A stretch of 64,000 bases of DNA from Parapusillimonas granuli (GCF_013416525.1 NZ_JACCEM010000005.1:372001-436000), one strand, 5' to 3'. Shown: positions 43,398 to 52,621, numbered from the stretch's first letter. Notes: generated by a model not told the origin, from the sequence alone. Numbers and translations: made by a program.

Positions 43398-44261
43398 ATG
43401 GGGGCATATGTCTTGAGTAAACACGCGTGCGCCCTTGCCTTGTTGTTTTGCGGCGCCCAAATCGCCCATGCCGAAAGCGCCGCCGCGGGCCGGCCGGAAC
43501 AGCCGACCCGCGTTCCCAGAGACGCGGCGGCATGGACGGCGCAGATCACGCCCTATCTCTGGGCCACAGGGCTCAGCGGGAAGGTTTCCCCATTCCAGAA
43601 AGCCCCGACGCTGGGGGTGGAGAAGTCGTTCTCCGACGTGCTCGGAGACCTCAATGGCGGCGGTTTCGTCAATGTATGGGCCCGCCGCGATCGCTTCGTG
43701 TTGTCGGCCGATGTCATGTACGTGAGCACGACCGATGCCCACGGCGAGGGGCCGTTGCCGGCATTCCAGCTACCCGGCATCGGGATCGCAATTCCGCCGG
43801 GAGCCAGCGTCGACGCAAAGGTCGACAGCAAGCAGTTCACGGCAGCCTTGCAAGGCGGATACCGCGTCGTCGACACGCCCGCGTTCACGCTCGACGTCTT
43901 GGCCGGCGCGCGCATCTGGCATATTTCCAATGACGTCACGGTCACGGCGAGCCACCCCGCCATCAAGTCCCTGACAGCCAAACACGGTGAAAGCTTCCAT
44001 TGGGTGGATCCTTTGGCCGCCGTGCGCGCATTCCTCCCCATTACGCAAAGGCTGTTTCTGCATGTGCAGGCGGATGTCGGCGGCTTCGGTGCGGGTTCGA
44101 ATCACACGTGGTCGTCGCTCGCGGCGGTCAACTATGTCTTTTCCGACCGCCTGTCCGCCTCAGTGGGCTACAAGACGCTCAATGTCGATTATGACCGTGG
44201 CGGACACGTCTATGATGTGCGCATGCGCGGTCCGGTACTTGGGCTGACCTATCGGTTTTGA
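43398..44261 (+). CDS. Outer-membrane beta-barrel protein of unknown role
   Basis: 287-residue exported protein. The start at 43398 has AGGAG before it and a signal peptide ending AHA; an open frame reaching back to 43215 is not used. The mature sequence alternates hydrophobic and polar residues in beta-strands and ends in YRF, the C-terminal aromatic signal for barrel insertion. The region FVNVWARRDRFVLSADVMYVS resembles small OmpW/opacity-type barrels but I do not recognise the family firmly. It lies about 200 bases after the reductase gene and could be an uptake porin for the catabolic operons. Confidence 0.7.
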   Translation: MGAYVLSKHACALALLFCGAQIAHAESAAAGRPEQPTRVPRDAAAWTAQITPYLWATGLSGKVSPFQKAPTLGVEKSFSDVLGDLNGGGFVNVWARRDRFVLSADVMYVSTTDAHGEGPLPAFQLPGIGIAIPPGASVDAKVDSKQFTAALQGGYRVVDTPAFTLDVLAGARIWHISNDVTVTASHPAIKSLTAKHGESFHWVDPLAAVRAFLPITQRLFLHVQADVGGFGAGSNHTWSSLAAVNYVFSDRLSASVGYKTLNVDYDRGGHVYDVRMRGPVLGLTYRF

Positions 44262-44309
44262 TGGCGACGGCCAAGGTCCCTGGCAAGCGGTGGACGGCGC
44301 CGCAATCCT

Positions 44310-45206
44310 CTAGCCATACATTCCCGCCGTTTGTGAAATTTCGGCGGTGTGCCGCTTGAGCAGCCGCACGGCGTCGGCCTCATTTTCTTCCGTCAGCATG
44401 TGGGCCGGCCCCATGATGGTCAGAGCGGCAACGATGCCGCCCGACAAATCGAAAATTGGAGCAGACAGGGACGTGAAATTGGGCAAGAGGGTGTTCTGGC
44501 ACCGGCTATAGCCTTGATCTCGGATAATCGATTTCATCTCGTCGACAGCAGCGGCCGTGCGTGGAATATCGGCATGCGGCACGGTGTATCCCGAGCTCTG
44601 CAGCTTCAGCTCATGTTCGAGCATTCCCGAGGTCTCCGCAGCCGGCAGATGCGCGAGAAAGTTCCGCCCAAGGGCGGAGGACAGCAGCGGTAGAACGCTG
44701 CCGACTCGCAATTCGAGCAAAGGCAGGCTTTTACTGCCTTCGACACGATAAACAATGGTCGGGCCCTTGTTTCCCCAAACGCCCAGGAATACGGTGTGTC
44801 CTGTTTGCGTGCTGATGTCCAGCATAGAGGGCCGCGCCAGCTTGTAGACATCAAACTGCTCCAGGGCGGCAATGCCGAGCTTCAGGGCATATGGACCAAG
44901 ACCGTAATGGCCCGTATCGGCGTCTTGCTGAACGATCCCCACCCTTTGGAAGCTGACGAGATAGTAATGAGTGTTGGCAGTGGTCAGTCCGGTCAATTCG
45001 GCAAGCTTGCCAAGCGGGACCGGGCCGGACGCGGACCGCAGTGCGTCCAGAATGGTGAATCCCGTCTCAATCGACTGAATTCCGCGCCGAACGGTTTTCT
45101 CTGAAGACGCGGCTTTGAGCGCCGCGCCACCTCCGTGGCCCTTCCTCGCCTTCTCGGGTAGTTCAGGCGCTTTTGTCGCGGATGTCGTTGGCTTTTTCTT
45201 CATCAC
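44310..45206 (-). CDS. IclR-family transcriptional regulator
   Basis: 298 residues with an N-terminal winged helix-turn-helix (near residues 40-95, containing SIETGFTILDALR and LAELTGLTTANTHYYL) and a GAF-like effector domain. It has a charged lysine/alanine tail of about 35 residues before the HTH, longer than in most IclR proteins. It is divergent from the MFS-nitrilase-maleate isomerase operon with 177 bases between. Near-consensus promoter and an inverted repeat lie in that gap, so it likely represses the operon. Confidence 0.9.
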   Translation of the reverse strand: MMKKKPTTSATKAPELPEKARKGHGGGAALKAASSEKTVRRGIQSIETGFTILDALRSASGPVPLGKLAELTGLTTANTHYYLVSFQRVGIVQQDADTGHYGLGPYALKLGIAALEQFDVYKLARPSMLDISTQTGHTVFLGVWGNKGPTIVYRVEGSKSLPLLELRVGSVLPLLSSALGRNFLAHLPAAETSGMLEHELKLQSSGYTVPHADIPRTAAAVDEMKSIIRDQGYSRCQNTLLPNFTSLSAPIFDLSGGIVAALTIMGPAHMLTEENEADAVRLLKRHTAEISQTAGMYG

Positions 45207-45308
45207 CTATCAACGTCTGTCTGGGAATGCAGGTCGAGATCATAACGCCTAACACCCTGGCCGGCACGTTCGCTTGCGGCTTCAATTCCGTGTGCGGCCG
45301 TCAGCAAG

Positions 45309-45356
45309 TTGACATTGTTTGATACTGTAGTGATAATTTGACCCTATCAAAAACAA
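45309..45356 (+). promoter_or_regulatory. Near-consensus sigma70 promoter with overlapping inverted repeat
   Basis: TTGACA (45309-45314) and GATAAT (45332-45337) are separated by exactly 17 bases, an excellent housekeeping promoter for the MFS operon. An inverted repeat TTGTTTGATA (45315-45324) / TATCAAAAACAA (45345-45356) spans the spacer and the -10, so an IclR dimer bound here would block RNA polymerase. The ribosome site GAGGAG is at 45368-45373. Confidence 0.72.
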
Positions 45357-45383
45357 CGTGAACTTGATCGAGGAGATGGCGAG

Positions 45384-47039
45384 ATGGGAGCGATAGCGAA
45401 CCAATCGAATTACGAAGCGGAGCCGGCGACATTGACCCGCCGCGAAGAGCGGCAGGTGGTGGTTGCGTCCACCGTCGGTACGCTTTTCGAGTGGTATGAC
45501 TTTTTCATTTATGGCTCATTGGCGGTGTTCATGAGCCAGGTCCTTTTTCCACCAGACAATCCCACCGTTTCGCTGTTGGCGGCGCTCGGCGCATTGGCGG
45601 TGGGATTCATCATCCGGCCGATCGGAGCGGTCCTGTTCGGGTACCTGGGTGACAAGCTTGGGCGAAAAATCACGTTTCTCACCACCGTCGTAATGATGGG
45701 TGGAGCGACTTTGCTGATTGGTTGCCTGCCCACGTATGAAACTGCCGGACACTTATCGTGGATTTTGCTTTTGACCCTGCGCGTGATTCAGGGGCTGGCG
45801 GTCGGAGGCGAGTACGGCGGGGCCGTCATCTACGTCGCAGAACATTGTGAGCCGAAACGCCGGGGGCTGCTGACAGGCTGGATACAGATCACTTCATCGG
45901 CCGGGCTGATCCTTTCGCTCGTTGTGATTCTGATCACGCAAGCCAGCATGAGCGCGGAGGACTTCCGCCATTGGGGCTGGCGCCTTCCTTTCATCTTGTC
46001 GATCGTGATGCTCGCAATTTCCATCTACGTACGGGCCAAGCTGAACGAGTCGCCGGTGTTCACCCGCATGAAGCAGCAGAAGCGCCTTTCCCGGAACCCC
46101 GTGAAGGAAACGTTCGGCCAGTGGCGAAGCCTGCGCCTGGTGCTGATCGCCTTGGTCGGGGCGACCGCGGGCATGGGCTCGACCTATTTCACGGGCCAGT
46201 TCTACGTAATGATCTTCTTGCAGCAGGCCGTACAGATCAGCCAGGCCACGGTGTATCAGCTCTTGATTATTGGATTTGTGATCGGTGCGCCCACGTTTGT
46301 GCTGTTCGGATGGCTGTCTGACCGAATCGGTCGTAAATGGCTCATGATGGCGGGCCTGTTCGCGTCGGCGCTCGGCTATCACGCCATGTTCGGCGCTCTG
46401 CTGTCGGCGGGTAATCCGGCCCTGGCGGAGGCCATGAAGACCACGCCCGTGAGCATCCACGCTGACGCAAGTGGCGGCAGCTGCGACTTTGGCCTTCAAG
46501 CCGCATTGGTGAGCGCCCACTCCGACCACAAGAAAGTCTGCGTTCAGGCAAAGAAATTCCTTGTCTCAAAGGGCATTAACTTCGAGTACGCCGCACCGCT
46601 CCCCGGCCAGCCAATAGCCATGTCCGTAGGAGGTGTGACGGTCAATGGCTTTGATGCCAAGGCATACGGGGAAGCCCTTGCCCAAGCCGGCTATCCCTCC
46701 AAAGCGGATCCGGCGCGCATCGATCGGGTGTCGATAGTGGCGATCCTGATCCTGATGACAGCGGTGGTGGCGATGATCTACGGACCAGTGGCCGCTTACC
46801 TGGTGGAGCTGTTCCCGCCGCGCATTCGCTATACCGCCTTGTCCTTCCCATATCACATCGGCGCCGGCATCTTCGGCGGGCTCGTGCCCTTCGTGGCGAC
46901 CTATCTGTCTCAAGCTAGCGGGAACATTTTCGGAGGCTTGATGTATCCGGTCGTTGTGACGGCAATCGTGGGTGTGCTGGGCTGCCTGCTGCTGCCGAAC
47001 ACGCGTGCTGAAGCGGTCGATCATGACCCTTCCTACTAA
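45384..47039 (+). CDS. MHS-type major facilitator transporter
   Basis: 551-residue proton symporter of the metabolite:H+ symporter (MHS) group, which imports carboxylates and similar solutes. The N-terminal EWYDFFIYGSLAVFM and the GYLGDKLGRKITFL loop are diagnostic. A soluble loop of about 100 residues (roughly 350-455) separates the ninth-tenth helices, carrying two cysteines and a SMSVGGVTVNG-like sequence; this loop is known in a subgroup of about 550 residues and is not an insertion unique to this gene. First gene of the IclR-controlled operon and the likely importer of the nitrilase substrate. Confidence 0.88.
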   Translation: MGAIANQSNYEAEPATLTRREERQVVVASTVGTLFEWYDFFIYGSLAVFMSQVLFPPDNPTVSLLAALGALAVGFIIRPIGAVLFGYLGDKLGRKITFLTTVVMMGGATLLIGCLPTYETAGHLSWILLLTLRVIQGLAVGGEYGGAVIYVAEHCEPKRRGLLTGWIQITSSAGLILSLVVILITQASMSAEDFRHWGWRLPFILSIVMLAISIYVRAKLNESPVFTRMKQQKRLSRNPVKETFGQWRSLRLVLIALVGATAGMGSTYFTGQFYVMIFLQQAVQISQATVYQLLIIGFVIGAPTFVLFGWLSDRIGRKWLMMAGLFASALGYHAMFGALLSAGNPALAEAMKTTPVSIHADASGGSCDFGLQAALVSAHSDHKKVCVQAKKFLVSKGINFEYAAPLPGQPIAMSVGGVTVNGFDAKAYGEALAQAGYPSKADPARIDRVSIVAILILMTAVVAMIYGPVAAYLVELFPPRIRYTALSFPYHIGAGIFGGLVPFVATYLSQASGNIFGGLMYPVVVTAIVGVLGCLLLPNTRAEAVDHDPSY

Positions 47040-47071
47040 ATCAGCTGTATCGATCTTAACCGGAGAATCGC

Positions 47072-48097
47072 ATGTTAGAACTTCACAACTTCAAAGCGGC
47101 GGCCGTACAGACGGCTCCCGTGTTCCTGGATACTGACGCAACCGTCGACAAGGTCCTACGTCTCATCGAGGAGGCGGCATCCAATGGCGCCCGCCTGGTA
47201 GCGTTTCCCGAGGTCTTTGTCGCCGGATATCCATACTGGAGTTGGGTCGGCAATCCCGTACAAGGATCTCCATGGTTTGAGCGGCTGGTTCGCTCGGCGA
47301 TTGAAGTTCCCGGGCCGGAGATTAGAAAAATCGCCGCGGCGGCGCGGCGCAACAAAATCAACGTTGTCGTTGGCGTCAATGAGCGCAGCAAACACAGTGT
47401 GGGTACGCTCTATAACACCTTGGTTACCATCTCTGACGAAGGGCGGATTCTTGGACGGCATCGCAAACTGGTGCCAACCTGGGCCGAGAAGCTGATTTGG
47501 GCGCCTGGTGACGGCTCCGCCTTGCGCGTCCACAACACTTCGATCGGCCCATTGGGGTCCCTGGCATGCGGAGAGAACACCAACACGCTCGCACGCTTTG
47601 CGCTGCTTTCTCAAGGCGAGATGGTGCATGTCGCGAGCTACATCTCTTTACCGGTCGCCCCTCCCGACTATGACATGGCGGACGCCATTAAAGTGCGTGC
47701 CGCGGCCCATAGTTTCGAAGGAAAAATCTTCACCATCGTCTCTTGTTCAACGATCTCCGAAGAAATCATCTCGGCCCTGGAGCTTGATTTTCCCGAGGCA
47801 AGGCAGCTTCTGGTCCGGAAAAACAGCGCGTTCTCCGGCTTCATCGGGCCGGACGGGCGCATGATAGGCGAACCGCTGATCGACGACGAGGGCATCGTAT
47901 ACGCCGACATTGACCTGTCGCGCTGCATCCAGCCACGCCAGATGCATGACATCACCGGCCACTACAACCGCTTTGATGTTTTTGACTTACGAGTAAACCG
48001 CAAGCCGCTGCAGGCTGCGCGATTCGAGGATTTCGCTGCTGAGGACGACCTCAACTGCGACGCCATGGCTCAGTTGGAACAGGAAATTCAGGCATGA
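47072..48097 (+). CDS. Nitrilase
   Basis: 341-residue carbon-nitrogen hydrolase of the nitrilase branch, converting a nitrile directly to a carboxylic acid and ammonia. The catalytic triad is intact: Glu47 in FPEVFV, Lys132 in HRKLVPT, and Cys166 in ACGENTN. The CGEN sequence after the cysteine and the length argue for a true nitrilase rather than an amidase. Its start is 32 bases after the MFS gene and its stop overlaps the maleate isomerase gene by four bases. The pairing suggests a dinitrile or cyano-acid of C4 type. Confidence 0.9.
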   Translation: MLELHNFKAAAVQTAPVFLDTDATVDKVLRLIEEAASNGARLVAFPEVFVAGYPYWSWVGNPVQGSPWFERLVRSAIEVPGPEIRKIAAAARRNKINVVVGVNERSKHSVGTLYNTLVTISDEGRILGRHRKLVPTWAEKLIWAPGDGSALRVHNTSIGPLGSLACGENTNTLARFALLSQGEMVHVASYISLPVAPPDYDMADAIKVRAAAHSFEGKIFTIVSCSTISEEIISALELDFPEARQLLVRKNSAFSGFIGPDGRMIGEPLIDDEGIVYADIDLSRCIQPRQMHDITGHYNRFDVFDLRVNRKPLQAARFEDFAAEDDLNCDAMAQLEQEIQA

Positions 48098-48852
48098 CTC
48101 AACCACGCATCTTCCGCATTGGGCAAATCGTTCCATCGTCGAATACGACGATGGAGACAGAGATCCCCGCTATGTTGAGAGCGCGCGAAATGACCGCTCC
48201 GGAGCGCTTCACCTTTCATTCCAGCCGGATGCGGATGAAGAACGTGACGAAGGAGGAGCTCGCGGCAATGGATGCCGACAGCGACCGCTGCGCGCTCGAA
48301 TTGTCGGATGCGCGGGTGGACGTGCTGGGCTATGCCTGCCTGGTTGCGATCATGAGCATGGGCGTCGGATATCATCGCGTCTCCGAGGCACGGCTTCACC
48401 AGCGGACGATGGAGAACGGGGGGCCCGCTCCCGTAGTGACAAGTGCCGGCGCACTGGTCGACGGTCTAAAAATCATCGGGGCGAAGAAGGTTTCGCTGCT
48501 TGCGCCCTACATGAAGCCGCTGACCAAGCTGGTGATTGACTACATCGAGCATGAAGGTATCGAGGTGGTCGACAGCATTTCGCTTGAAATACCGGATAAC
48601 CTCGAGGTCGGCCGCCAAGACCCAATGGCGCCCGTTGAAATCACGAAGAAGTTGAACACGGCCAACGTCGATGCGATCGTCTGTTCCGCATGTGTGCAGA
48701 TGCCGTCGCTTCCGTCCGTGCAGCCTATTGAGGATCGGACGGGCCTGCCAGTCATCTCTTCTTCCGTGGCAACCACTTACCAAATGCTGAAGAAACTGGG
48801 TTTGCCGACAGGCATCCCTGGCTACGGCGCTCTTTTTTCCGGCAAATACTGA
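48094..48852 (+). CDS. Maleate cis-trans isomerase (Asp/Glu racemase superfamily)
   Basis: 252-residue cysteine-dependent isomerase converting maleate to fumarate. The two catalytic cysteines sit in YACLVAIMSMG (Cys82) and CSACVQMPS (Cys200), separated by 118 residues as in characterised maleate isomerases; the N-terminal IGQIVPSSNTTMETEIPAML is also family-specific. Arylmalonate decarboxylase is a related fold, but the second cysteine and the N-terminal motif favour the isomerase. Last gene of the operon; it would deliver fumarate to the TCA cycle. Confidence 0.88.
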   Translation: MTQPRIFRIGQIVPSSNTTMETEIPAMLRAREMTAPERFTFHSSRMRMKNVTKEELAAMDADSDRCALELSDARVDVLGYACLVAIMSMGVGYHRVSEARLHQRTMENGGPAPVVTSAGALVDGLKIIGAKKVSLLAPYMKPLTKLVIDYIEHEGIEVVDSISLEIPDNLEVGRQDPMAPVEITKKLNTANVDAIVCSACVQMPSLPSVQPIEDRTGLPVISSSVATTYQMLKKLGLPTGIPGYGALFSGKY

Positions 48853-48968
48853 GCGGCACCTGAAGCGTGTGGCACTGAAGCGTACGGAATTGGAATGGGC
48901 CAGCACGTTGACCATCCGGATGCGGCCATTAAAGATCGACGCGGCGATCCTCCGCAGTCCCAGCATGC

Positions 48969-49735
48969 TCACCGCGCCTTGGGCGGGTGGGCGTCCATGA
49001 AGTCGACCAGGGCTGGAACCAGCGCCGGGTGCAACGGCAGCGTTGGGTCGGTATAGGTGGCAAGCGGCGCGTTGGGCACGCCGGTCTTCAACATGTGCGT
49101 GCCGCCGGGCAGGTTCACCCGTTTCGCCTGGGGCATGGCCTGTTGCAGCAGGTTCGCGTCGCGCGGCAACACCTGTACGTCGGCGTCGCCCTGAACGATC
49201 AGCGCGGGGCCCGGCCAGTGGCCGGCTTCGACCACAGGGTCGTAGGCGAACAGGTCCATCATGTAGCGCTGCAGGCCGGTGCTGAACAGCGGCCGCAGCC
49301 CTTCCGATATCGTTGCCGGATCACGCGGCTTGCCCGCCGCCAGGTCCGCCACCAGTGACTCGACCTCCGGCAGGATCGCGGCGTTGCCGGGCTGCGCCCG
49401 GAGCTGTTCGATCATCAGGTCGCCGACGGGGCGGCCCGCTGTCGACAGCAACAGCAGTCCGCACAGCGCTGGCGGGGGCTTGCGCGCCGTTACCAGCGCC
49501 GCCAGGCCGCCAGGCCTTCGGCCAGCAGCTTGTAGGTATCGGAGGCCAGGCCCATCCGCGGCGAGTTGCCATCCCGATTCGTCGGGCCTGAGCCGGGAAT
49601 GATCACCACCGCATGCGCGGCGCCGTCCATCCGGATGGCCTCGGCTTCGAGCGGGCCCTGCGGGCCGGGAATGCGGACGGTTTCCGCCAGGGCCGCAATT
49701 GGGAAACACAACAAGAACTGGAGAAGTCGGCGCAT
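48969..49735 (-). pseudogene. Alpha/beta hydrolase pseudogene lacking the nucleophile region
   Basis: Reads as an exported alpha/beta hydrolase in two frames. The N-terminal part starts at 49735 with signal peptide MRRLLQFLLCFPIAALA and continues AVVIIPGSGPTNRDGNS (oxyanion region). After AEGLAA the frame changes and the text jumps to GGLAALVTARK and the C-terminal part, which keeps the aspartate region (VQGDADVQV) and the histidine (GGTHML). The stretch in between, expected to hold the GHSEG nucleophile elbow and about 60 residues, is missing. The junction at 49500-49515 is a tandem CGCCAGGC repeat, so deletion by recombination between short repeats is likely. Non-functional. Confidence 0.8.
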
Positions 49736-49866
49736 CAGTACTCCGTGGCATTGGGCCTTGCGGGCACGAATGCGTGGCCGCAAGGGCCGAAGGATTCTAG
49801 CATCGCCTCGCCGCTCGCAGCGCATTAGCACACCCGTGGCGGACCATGGCGCCGGCCTTCTTGATC

Positions 49867-50466
49867 TCACATTGGTTTGGCCGAATAAGCCCTTTCGATC
49901 ACATTGCTCAGCGCCTCATATGTTTGCTGGAGGCGGCTCAAGTCGTGGGGTGCCTGGCTGATGAGCGGGGCGAAATGAAGCACGTTTGAGATCAGACACG
50001 CTATTTCCTCCAGGGGCGCATCGGCGCGCAGTTCCCCGCGGCTTATGGCGATGCGTACGCCTTCGGCTACCGATTCCTCGTTGGACAAGGTGACGTTGTT
50101 CAATCGCGTAATCATGCGAGGCGGTATGACGTCGCGGTCGATGCGAAAGCGTGTTATCAGACTCCAGATTACCCCCTCGCCATCGCTGTTGTACTCGCCA
50201 TATCGTCCAGCGTTGAAGGCGTAGGATCGCTCAAGCTTCTTGCGCAGTGAGATTTTCTTGTTTGTCCAGATGGCTTTATAAGTTTCCACCACGTTTTCCG
50301 CGGCGGCATCCAGGACAGCCTCCGCCAAGCCGCTCTTGCTGCCGTAATGGTAGTGGATGTTGGCCCGGGTCGTGCCCAATTCATCTGTCAAGTCGCCGAA
50401 ACTGACGCCTCGGTAACCTTTCAGGGTAAACAGTCTGATGGCGAGGCGTTTGATCTCTTCTTTCAT
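49867..50466 (-). CDS. TetR-family transcriptional regulator
   Basis: 199 residues; N-terminal helix-turn-helix (IKRLAIRLFTLKGYRGVSFGDLTDELGTTRANIHYHYGSK, here in outline) and a longer ligand-binding C-terminal domain. The gene is divergent from the DHDPS-like gene with 435 bases between. Two copies of a CATGTAAGT-based site lie in that gap, as expected for a TetR dimer. It probably controls the plus-strand module through to 56 kb. Confidence 0.92.
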   Translation of the reverse strand: MKEEIKRLAIRLFTLKGYRGVSFGDLTDELGTTRANIHYHYGSKSGLAEAVLDAAAENVVETYKAIWTNKKISLRKKLERSYAFNAGRYGEYNSDGEGVIWSLITRFRIDRDVIPPRMITRLNNVTLSNEESVAEGVRIAISRGELRADAPLEEIACLISNVLHFAPLISQAPHDLSRLQQTYEALSNVIERAYSAKPM

Positions 50467-50901
50467 GGCTCAAAGGCTAACGGAAGATCCGTAAATCGAA
50501 AGTAAACAGGCTGCGGCTTCGCTGCTTGGGCTTGCGCGTCCAAGCAAGCTTTAGACCGAGGTCGTTGGTAACCGTGATGTGCGATAAGAATGAAGGATGA
50601 ATTCGGATGTGTCCAGTTGGTGTGCACAGGCTTGTGTGGTCCGGCCTGTGATCCTAAGGGTAAATACTGAGTTTCGCAACTTCAGCTTACTGACTATCAT
50701 GTAAGTCAGTTTTTGCGGGAGATCGGCCTTTCGATTGGATTGGAACAGCAAGTACCAAGGCTGAAAACTGTATGAAATACAAGGAGGCTAGAGCTATCCA
50801 GCGTTTCATACAGCAATGCAATCACTTGGAAATAGTTATCGTCACCCATTTTTTTTTTGCCCAAATACTTACTTGCATGTAAGTTAACAATGGAGTTCAT
50901 T
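50467..50901. promoter_or_regulatory. 435-base divergent promoter with two candidate TetR sites
   Basis: No gene is seen. ACTGACT-N8-AGTCAGT (50689-50710) and ACTTAC-TTGCAT-GTAAGT (50867-50884) are inverted repeats that share CATGTAAGT, at 50698-50706 and 50876-50884. The second lies 17 bases upstream of the DHDPS-like ATG. A ten-base T-run (50849-50858) lies between the sites. The arrangement fits a TetR dimer controlling both directions. No clear -10/-35 pair is assigned. Confidence 0.6.
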
Positions 50902-51846
50902 ATGAAGTTCGAAGCCCGCGGCATCATCCCCGCCGCCTTGATGCCCTGGACACCCGATTTGGGGATGGACTTGTCGGGCCTGCGTCAGCATTTATTGGAT
51001 ATTGCCGGTGTTCCGGGCGTGTCTGCGTTGTGCGTGAACGGGCATGCCTCTGAGGTGAGCTCCTGCACGGAAGACGAGCAGGCCGAGATACTGGCCACGA
51101 CATGCGAGACGGTCGGAGACAAGTTGCCCATCGTTTCAGGCGTGTGTTCAGAAAGCAGCTTGATGGCCGCTGATCTGGCACGGCGCTGGGAAGATGCAGG
51201 CGCTTCGGCGTTGCTTGTGTTTCCTCCTTCGGTATTCGGCAAAGGGGCGCAGCTGCGCCCGGAAATGGTTCTCGAGCACTATCGGCGTATCGCTGGGGCT
51301 TCGTCACTTCCTCTCATCATCTTCCAGTACCCGCTGGGAGGCGGCCAGGGGTATGCGCTCGATACCTTGATGCGCCTGATCGAAGAAGTCCCCGCCATTG
51401 CGGGAATCAAGGACTACTGCGGCGATCCGGTATTGCATGAGGAAGTGGTGCGTCAGCTGCGGAATCGCCCGCACAAGGTGGCGATGCTCAGCTCGCACAG
51501 TTCATGGCTTCTCCAGTCGCTTGCTCTGGGGTGTGACGGCATCCTGTCGGGTGCCGGCAGCACGATCGCTTCTCTTCAGGTGGAATTGTTCGACGCCATG
51601 CGGAATGGTGACTTGCTGCTTGCGCGCGAGATCAATGAACGGATGAACGTTATTACACGTGTGTTTTATCGCCCGCCGTTTATTGATCAGCACAATCGCA
51701 TGAAAGAGGCGCAAGTGCTCTTGGGGCGCTTCAAATGCGCTGCGGTGCGGCCGCCAATAATGAAACTGAAAGAACAAGAAATCTCGTCGATCAGGACTGC
51801 TTTGATCACGGCTGGAATGCTCAAAGAAAGCACTATCGACGTTTGA
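50902..51846 (+). CDS. DHDPS/N-acetylneuraminate lyase-family aldolase
   Basis: 314-residue class I aldolase of the dihydrodipicolinate synthase superfamily. The Schiff-base lysine is Lys170 in GIKDYCGD, and the catalytic tyrosine is Tyr143 in IIFQYPLGGG. The first 40 residues carry IPAALMPWTPDLGMDLSGL, where true DHDPS has a GxxTAxxTPF motif, so this is a catabolic relative. A GGAG site (50892-50895) precedes the ATG at 50902. It cleaves or condenses a pyruvate-linked substrate by family rule. First gene of a TetR-linked module. Confidence 0.87.
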   Translation: MKFEARGIIPAALMPWTPDLGMDLSGLRQHLLDIAGVPGVSALCVNGHASEVSSCTEDEQAEILATTCETVGDKLPIVSGVCSESSLMAADLARRWEDAGASALLVFPPSVFGKGAQLRPEMVLEHYRRIAGASSLPLIIFQYPLGGGQGYALDTLMRLIEEVPAIAGIKDYCGDPVLHEEVVRQLRNRPHKVAMLSSHSSWLLQSLALGCDGILSGAGSTIASLQVELFDAMRNGDLLLAREINERMNVITRVFYRPPFIDQHNRMKEAQVLLGRFKCAAVRPPIMKLKEQEISSIRTALITAGMLKESTIDV

Positions 51847-51946
51847 TTACTTGGCGGCCCGCGCAGTGCCGGCCAGTGAGAGCATCAAAACCAATTCAGA
51901 GCACAAAACGTGTTCAAGACCGCGCCAACTAACGTTTGGGTGAGCC

Positions 51947-52513
51947 ATGCAGGGACTGTACGTTGTCTTTACCGCGCCATATCGAGATATGGAGGACGAA
52001 TATCATCATTGGTACAACACCCGACATCTTCCCGACATCCTAGCAGTGCCAGGCGTGGCGTTGGCACGGCGATATTCCGTATCGAGCAAGATGCCGGCCG
52101 TCGCTTTGCCTCGATTTGCCGCATTTTACGGGTTGAGCGATGTGGGGCGTGCCGTATCCGAAATTATCGCGCGACGAGGGACGGAACGCCTGAAGTCTTC
52201 GCCTGCTGTGAACAGGGCCCAAAGCCTTGCCTGCATTTTCGATATGGGTCTGGAGCAAATTGAAAGCCAGTGCCGAATCCCGATCCTGCTGTTTGCCCTG
52301 TGTAATTCACAAGAAATAGGCGCGTCGGATCGAGTTTTGACGGCACCTGCAAGCGCCATTCAGGCAAGCACGGCGCCTGTCCCGTTTTGCTCGATTCAAT
52401 TGCATCATCATCCCGAAGGCGTCGGAAACGCATGCGTCGAATTTGCTTCTGACGCGCAGGTTTATCGGGCCAGTGCGATTAGTGACTTAATGAGGGAGCC
52501 GTCCGCGATCTGA
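51947..52513 (+). CDS. Dimeric alpha/beta-barrel (EthD/DUF4286-like) protein
   Basis: 188 residues. The N-terminus has YVVFTAPYRDMEDEYHHWYNTRHLPDILAVPGVALARRY, the typical ferredoxin-like-barrel opening with WYNTRHLPD and VPG, and a second half that could form another such unit. Such proteins occur next to aromatic catabolic genes and may be lyases or isomerases. The nature of the reaction is unknown. It is separated by about 100 bases from the aldolase gene; no strong hairpin intervenes. Confidence 0.72.
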   Translation: MQGLYVVFTAPYRDMEDEYHHWYNTRHLPDILAVPGVALARRYSVSSKMPAVALPRFAAFYGLSDVGRAVSEIIARRGTERLKSSPAVNRAQSLACIFDMGLEQIESQCRIPILLFALCNSQEIGASDRVLTAPASAIQASTAPVPFCSIQLHHHPEGVGNACVEFASDAQVYRASAISDLMREPSAI

Positions 52514-52621
52514 GGCGGGCACAATAAATGGAATTATTTTTTCAGATCAAGAAATTTTCAAACCAAAAAATCTTGAGCCGCCGTTCCGGCGGCAGGAACC
52601 ATTAACCGGAGATACAACGAC

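Noticed and set aside
46380-46740. A 100-residue segment in the MFS transporter looking like an inserted domain
   Set aside because: A subgroup of MHS transporters of about 550 residues has this loop in the same place, so it is not unique to this gene.
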